Made by a program: the position numbers and the translations under genes. The notes under the pieces were generated by a model, which worked only from the letters and a program-made list of their open reading frames with translations, was not told the origin of the DNA and did not search any database. 64,000 nucleotides of DNA from Sphingomonas jejuensis (lineage in GTDB: Bacteria > Pseudomonadota > Alphaproteobacteria > Sphingomonadales > Sphingomonadaceae), in assembly GCF_011927695.1 (NCBI RefSeq), contig NZ_JAATJE010000002.1, positions 792,001-856,000 of the forward strand. Direction: 5' to 3'. Below are positions 60,867-64,000 of this stretch, piece after piece; the first letter of the stretch is position 1, and each line of letters starts with the position of its first letter.

Positions 60867-63199
60867 TGGAAGGTGTACCTGACCGTCGCGAACACGCTGC
60901 GCGGCTGCCCGAAATAATTGCCGCGCCCTGTCGACGAGATGCGCGCATAATAGGTCTTGTCGAGCAGGTTGTTGACGTTGACCGACAGGCTCAGCTGCTC
61001 GGTCAGGCGGTAACCCGCCCGCAGGTCCACCACCGCATAGCCTTCCTGCCGCACGACCGACGATACCGTCGGTCGGCCGTTCGCCCCGATGATCGACGGC
61101 GTGCCGCCGAACGTCTCGCTGAACCATGTCACGCTGCCGCCGATGCTGCCCCCGGCAAGCGGGCCGTCGCTTGGCGCATAGTTGGTGAACAGCTTCACCA
61201 TGTGCTCTGGGATGATGGGCGTCAGCGCCAGCCCCTCGAACTGCGGCTGCGTGTCCTCCAGATATTCGGTGGTGGTGTAGCTATATCCGCCGTTCACCCG
61301 CCAGTCGGGCAGGATCTCGCCGCTCGCTTCCAGCTCCACGCCGCGCGCGCGCACCCGGCCGACCTGCAGGAAGGTCAGCGGATCGTCCGGCGGGTTGAAG
61401 TTCCGGTTGCCCTGCGTGATCTGGTAGACCGCGGCCGACAGCAGCAGCCGGTCGGCCATCAGCGTCAGCTTGGTGCCCGCCTCATATTGATCGCCCAGCA
61501 GCGGCTGCACCTCGCCGCCGCCCAGCAGCGTGCGTCCGGCCGGCGCCGACTGCGGCGTGAAGCTGTCGGCATAGCTGGCGTAGACGTTCAGGTTCTCGGT
61601 GATGTCCCAGACCAGCCCGGCATAGGGCGTGAAGCGGCCGTCATAGCCGAGGTTGGTCTGCGGCAGCAGCCGGGGCAGCACCGTCTGCGCATCCTGGTCC
61701 CACCAGGTCAGCCGCCCGCCGCCGATCAGCGTCAGGCCCTCCACCGGGCTGAAGCGCAGCTGGCCGTAGATGCCATATTGCTCCACCTGCGTGGTCGTGC
61801 CGCCCCAGACCTGGATGACGCAGTTGGCAGGCGCGGGCGTCACCGGCGTGGTCGATGCCGGGCAGGTCGCGCCCGTTCCCTGCACCGGATAATAGGGCAG
61901 GGCGTTGTACGGATCGAGCGGCGGCTCCGCCGGCGACACCGGGTTGAACACGTTGATCCGCGCGAAATTGGACAGCCGCGTGAAATAGCTGTCGTAGTCC
62001 TGCGCCTGATAATCGACACCCAGGATCAGCGTCTGCTCACGCCCGAACAGCGGGATGGAGCCGATCGCGTTGGCATCGAACGACGTGTACTTGGCGAAAC
62101 TGTCGCCGCGGTAGGCAATCTGGTTGGTGGTGCCGCCATTGGCCGGCGTCACCGGCTGGTTGCCGATGTAGCTGTAGACATCGATGCGATCGACATCGCT
62201 GTGCATGCCGGTCGCGCGCAGCGTCCACCGGTCGCTCACCTGGTGCGCGATCTCCGCAAAGGCGGTCCAGGTCTCGGACTCGAACCGGTTCCAGTCGGCG
62301 CCCAGATAGGTCGACCGCTCGATATCGAGCAGCTGGCCCTCGCTGCCGTCCGCGCCGCCGGCGATCCCGGGCAGGCCGGACTGGATGGCCGGCCGGAACC
62401 GGTCGTAATAGCCGCCGGCCGTCACCGTCGTGCGCTCGCCCAGTTCCACCGCGACCACGCCGTAAGCGCCGATGCGGTTGCGATGCGCGACGTCGAAGAA
62501 CTGGTCCTGGTCCTGCGCCATCACGCCCGCGCGCACGCCGACGCCGCTTGTGACCGGCACCGACACGTCCAGCTCGGCGCGCAGATTGTCCCAGCTGCCA
62601 TAGCCGAGCGAGGCCTGCATGCGCGCGGTGTCCAGCGGCCGCTTGCGCACCAGGTTGATGCTGCCCGCCGGATTGCCCGATCCGCTGAACAGCCCCGCCG
62701 GCCCGCGCAGCACCTCCAGCCGGTCGTAGAAGAACAGGTCGGGCACCACGGCCGGAAAGCCGAACGACAGCGTGGGCACGCCGTCCACCAGATAGTTGTT
62801 GATGGCAAAGCCGCGCGACAGGAAGCTCGGGTCCTCGCTGCCGACGCCCGTCACGGTGATGCCGTTGGTGGCGGTCAGCGCGTCTTCCAGCGTGAACAGG
62901 TTCTGCGCCTCGATCTGCTCGCGGTCGACCACCGTCACCGTGTTGGGCACGTCCTTCAGCGGGGTCACGGTCTTGCCCACCGCCTGGCCATAGCTCTTGC
63001 CGAGCACGATGATGTCGTCAGACGCCTGCGCGTCGGCAAAGCTCGCGCCCGCATCGATCGACGCATCGGCAGCCGCATCGACCGCGGCGTCCGCCACTGC
63101 ACCGGTCGCCGCTGCACCATCGTCGGCCGCTGCCCGGGCCGGCGCGGCGCCGATCCCGCCGATCGCCACCGTTGCAAGAAGGATGCTCGAAAATCGCAC
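60863..63199 (-). CDS. TonB-dependent siderophore receptor
   Basis: Outer-membrane ferric-siderophore receptor of 778 aa with a GTG start. The signal peptide RFSSILLATVAIGGIGAAPARA is followed by an Ala/Asp-rich linker (~30-65) and a plug. The plug includes KDVPNTVTVVDREQIEAQ and LSRGFAINNYLVDGVPT, then YDRLEVLRGPAGLFSGSGNPAGSINLVRKRP, the classic siderophore-receptor (FhuA/FpvA-like) signature. The barrel ends FATVRYTFQ with terminal aromatics. It is the first gene of the iron operon; two Fur-like boxes lie upstream. Hydroxamate specificity is a guess. Confidence 0.95.
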   Translation of the reverse strand: MRFSSILLATVAIGGIGAAPARAAADDGAAATGAVADAAVDAAADASIDAGASFADAQASDDIIVLGKSYGQAVGKTVTPLKDVPNTVTVVDREQIEAQNLFTLEDALTATNGITVTGVGSEDPSFLSRGFAINNYLVDGVPTLSFGFPAVVPDLFFYDRLEVLRGPAGLFSGSGNPAGSINLVRKRPLDTARMQASLGYGSWDNLRAELDVSVPVTSGVGVRAGVMAQDQDQFFDVAHRNRIGAYGVVAVELGERTTVTAGGYYDRFRPAIQSGLPGIAGGADGSEGQLLDIERSTYLGADWNRFESETWTAFAEIAHQVSDRWTLRATGMHSDVDRIDVYSYIGNQPVTPANGGTTNQIAYRGDSFAKYTSFDANAIGSIPLFGREQTLILGVDYQAQDYDSYFTRLSNFARINVFNPVSPAEPPLDPYNALPYYPVQGTGATCPASTTPVTPAPANCVIQVWGGTTTQVEQYGIYGQLRFSPVEGLTLIGGGRLTWWDQDAQTVLPRLLPQTNLGYDGRFTPYAGLVWDITENLNVYASYADSFTPQSAPAGRTLLGGGEVQPLLGDQYEAGTKLTLMADRLLLSAAVYQITQGNRNFNPPDDPLTFLQVGRVRARGVELEASGEILPDWRVNGGYSYTTTEYLEDTQPQFEGLALTPIIPEHMVKLFTNYAPSDGPLAGGSIGGSVTWFSETFGGTPSIIGANGRPTVSSVVRQEGYAVVDLRAGYRLTEQLSLSVNVNNLLDKTYYARISSTGRGNYFGQPRSVFATVRYTFQ

Positions 63200-63221
63200 G
63201 CCAGAACCCCGCTTTTGCTTC

Positions 63222-63240
63222 TTGCGAATGGTTCTTAGTC
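63222..63240. promoter_or_regulatory. Putative Fur box 1
   Basis: TTGCGAATGGTTCTTAGTC resembles proteobacterial Fur sites of the form TTGCGAATGATTCTCATTC. It lies about 25-40 bp upstream of the siderophore receptor's GTG start, where Fur binding would block transcription when iron is plentiful. Confidence 0.45.
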
Positions 63241-63249
63241 GCGAGTCTG

Positions 63250-63270
63250 TTGCGAGTCACTAGCATTATC
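63250..63270. promoter_or_regulatory. Putative Fur box 2
   Basis: TTGCGAGTCACTAGCATTATC also resembles a Fur site and includes the GATAAT half on the minus strand. With box 1 it forms a tandem pair; GCGAGTC is directly repeated 11 bp apart (63241-63247 and 63252-63258). Confidence 0.4.
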
Positions 63271-63326
63271 AAATTATTCGAGCGGAGCGCCCCGCAGCGC
63301 CGGCCGGCATCCTCCACCCCGCGTCG

Positions 63327-64000
63327 CTAGGCGGCATCCTCCATGCGCGTGCCGATCAGCGCGTCGACCTCGCTCGACGACACCGGCCGGCTGAACAGAT
63401 AGCCCTGGATGTTGTCGCAACCCTCGCCGCGCAGCCGGCTCAGCTGGGCGGCGTCCTCCACGCCCTCTGCGGTGATGTCCATGCCCAGCGCTTTCGCAAG
63501 GTGGACGATCGCGCGGACGATCGCGGCCGAACCCGCGTCGCGCGCCACGTCGGTGACGAACGACCGGTCGATCTTGATCTTGTCGAAAGGGAAACCGCGC
63601 AGATAGCTGAGCGAGGAATAGCCGGTGCCGAAATCGTCCAGCGCGATGCGGATGCCCATCGACCGCAGCCGGTGCAGCAGCGCGACTACCGCTTCCTCCC
63701 CCTCGAGGAACACCGACTCCGTGATCTCGATCTCCAGCCGCTCCGGCGGCAGCCCGCTCGCCGCCAGCGCCTGCATGACGATCGCCGGAAAGCCGGAATT
63801 GCGGAACTGCAGCGGCGACACGTTCACCGCGACCCGCACATGCGCGGGCCAGCGGCGCGCCTCGCGGCATGCCTCGTGCAGCACCCATTCGCCGATCGCG
63901 ATGATCAGCCCGCTGTCTTCCGCGATGCCGATGAAGTCGCTCGGCAGCACCAGCCCGCGCTCCGGATGGCGCCAGCGCAAAAGCGCCTCCAGGGCACCGA
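63327..64000 (-). CDS. EAL-domain c-di-GMP phosphodiesterase, C-terminal part
   Basis: The window cuts this gene: only the last ~224 residues are present and the start lies beyond base 64000. They form an EAL domain: EALLRWRHPERG (the EAL motif at the very edge), VNVSPLQFR, EITESVFLEGEE, LDDFGTGYSSLSYL, KIDRSFV, TAEGVE and GYLFSRP. The metal- and substrate-binding residues are conserved, so hydrolysis of cyclic di-GMP to pGpG is likely. An upstream GGDEF or sensor domain is likely but not seen. Confidence 0.93.
   Translation of the reverse strand, partial: GALEALLRWRHPERGLVLPSDFIGIAEDSGLIIAIGEWVLHEACREARRWPAHVRVAVNVSPLQFRNSGFPAIVMQALAASGLPPERLEIEITESVFLEGEEAVVALLHRLRSMGIRIALDDFGTGYSSLSYLRGFPFDKIKIDRSFVTDVARDAGSAAIVRAIVHLAKALGMDITAEGVEDAAQLSRLRGEGCDNIQGYLFSRPVSSSEVDALIGTRMEDAA

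Noticed and set aside
60170-63238. A 1022-codon plus-strand frame over the siderophore receptor and PepSY genes
   Set aside because: Antisense shadow with Arg/His-rich composition and no recognisable domain.

Overview
The window is about 64 kb of GC-rich, gene-dense chromosomal DNA from an alphaproteobacterium. It is most probably a sphingomonad (Sphingomonas or a close relative). Pointers are a PEPxxWA-CTERM exoprotein, DUF6481 and DUF2171 proteins, a K+-insensitive membrane pyrophosphatase, several TonB-dependent receptors, a GTTC-N7-GTTC (alphaproteobacterial) LexA site, and many ATGA/GTGA-coupled operons. I see no rRNA, tRNA, CRISPR array, prophage or insertion sequence. Long open frames antisense to real genes are GC-driven shadows and are not annotated.

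Layout. 1-6 kb: a PhoX/DUF839-type lipoprotein, a LysR regulator and a TonB-receptor-like outer-membrane protein with a glycine-rich insert. 6-10 kb: class Ia ribonucleotide reductase, with nrdB and nrdA split by three small genes and a probable LexA box before nrdA. 10-20 kb: lipoproteins, an MBL-fold hydrolase, ferredoxin-NADP reductase, uvrB, a PRC-barrel protein, the PEP-CTERM protein, hppA and thiL. 20-33 kb: a DUF305/beta-propeller protein, then an export operon (49-aa secreted peptide, HlyD adaptor, ABC ATPase, two FtsX-type permeases) transcribed divergently from an NtrC-family response regulator and its histidine kinase. 33-37.6 kb: a spermidine-synthase-like protein, DUF6481, and a PaoABC-type periplasmic aldehyde oxidoreductase. 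37.8-42.5 kb: bioF-bioD-bioA followed by an ABC-2 exporter pair. 42.5-51.8 kb: an MHS-family symporter, ybdD-cstA, trmB, a lipoprotein, a PAP2 phosphatase, metK, lnt and a PHA-system protein. 51.8-58 kb: a tripartite RND efflux operon. 58-63.2 kb: an iron-uptake operon (siderophore receptor, DUF3649, PepSY, DUF3325, DUF4198). The right edge holds the C-terminus of an EAL-domain phosphodiesterase.

The most interesting unit is at 22.7-32.7 kb, where a whole regulatory circuit can be read from the DNA. A near-perfect sigma-54 -24/-12 promoter faces the export operon. Upstream lie two copies of a 16-bp palindrome (TGTCCGGATCCGGACA and a 13/16 match) exactly 21 bp apart, placed where an enhancer-binding protein should sit, and the second abuts the start codon of the NtrC-type regulator. 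That regulator carries GAFTDA in place of GAFTGA. The first gene on the sigma-54 transcript encodes a tiny secreted peptide with an excellent ribosome binding site. This suggests a self-contained signal-responsive export system; its substrate and signal are unknown.

Other regulatory sites visible are an ATAAAG-N4-CTTTAT operator before metK (SahR-like), two Fur-like boxes before the siderophore receptor, an inverted repeat between paoA and bioF, and strong GC hairpins at several gene ends.
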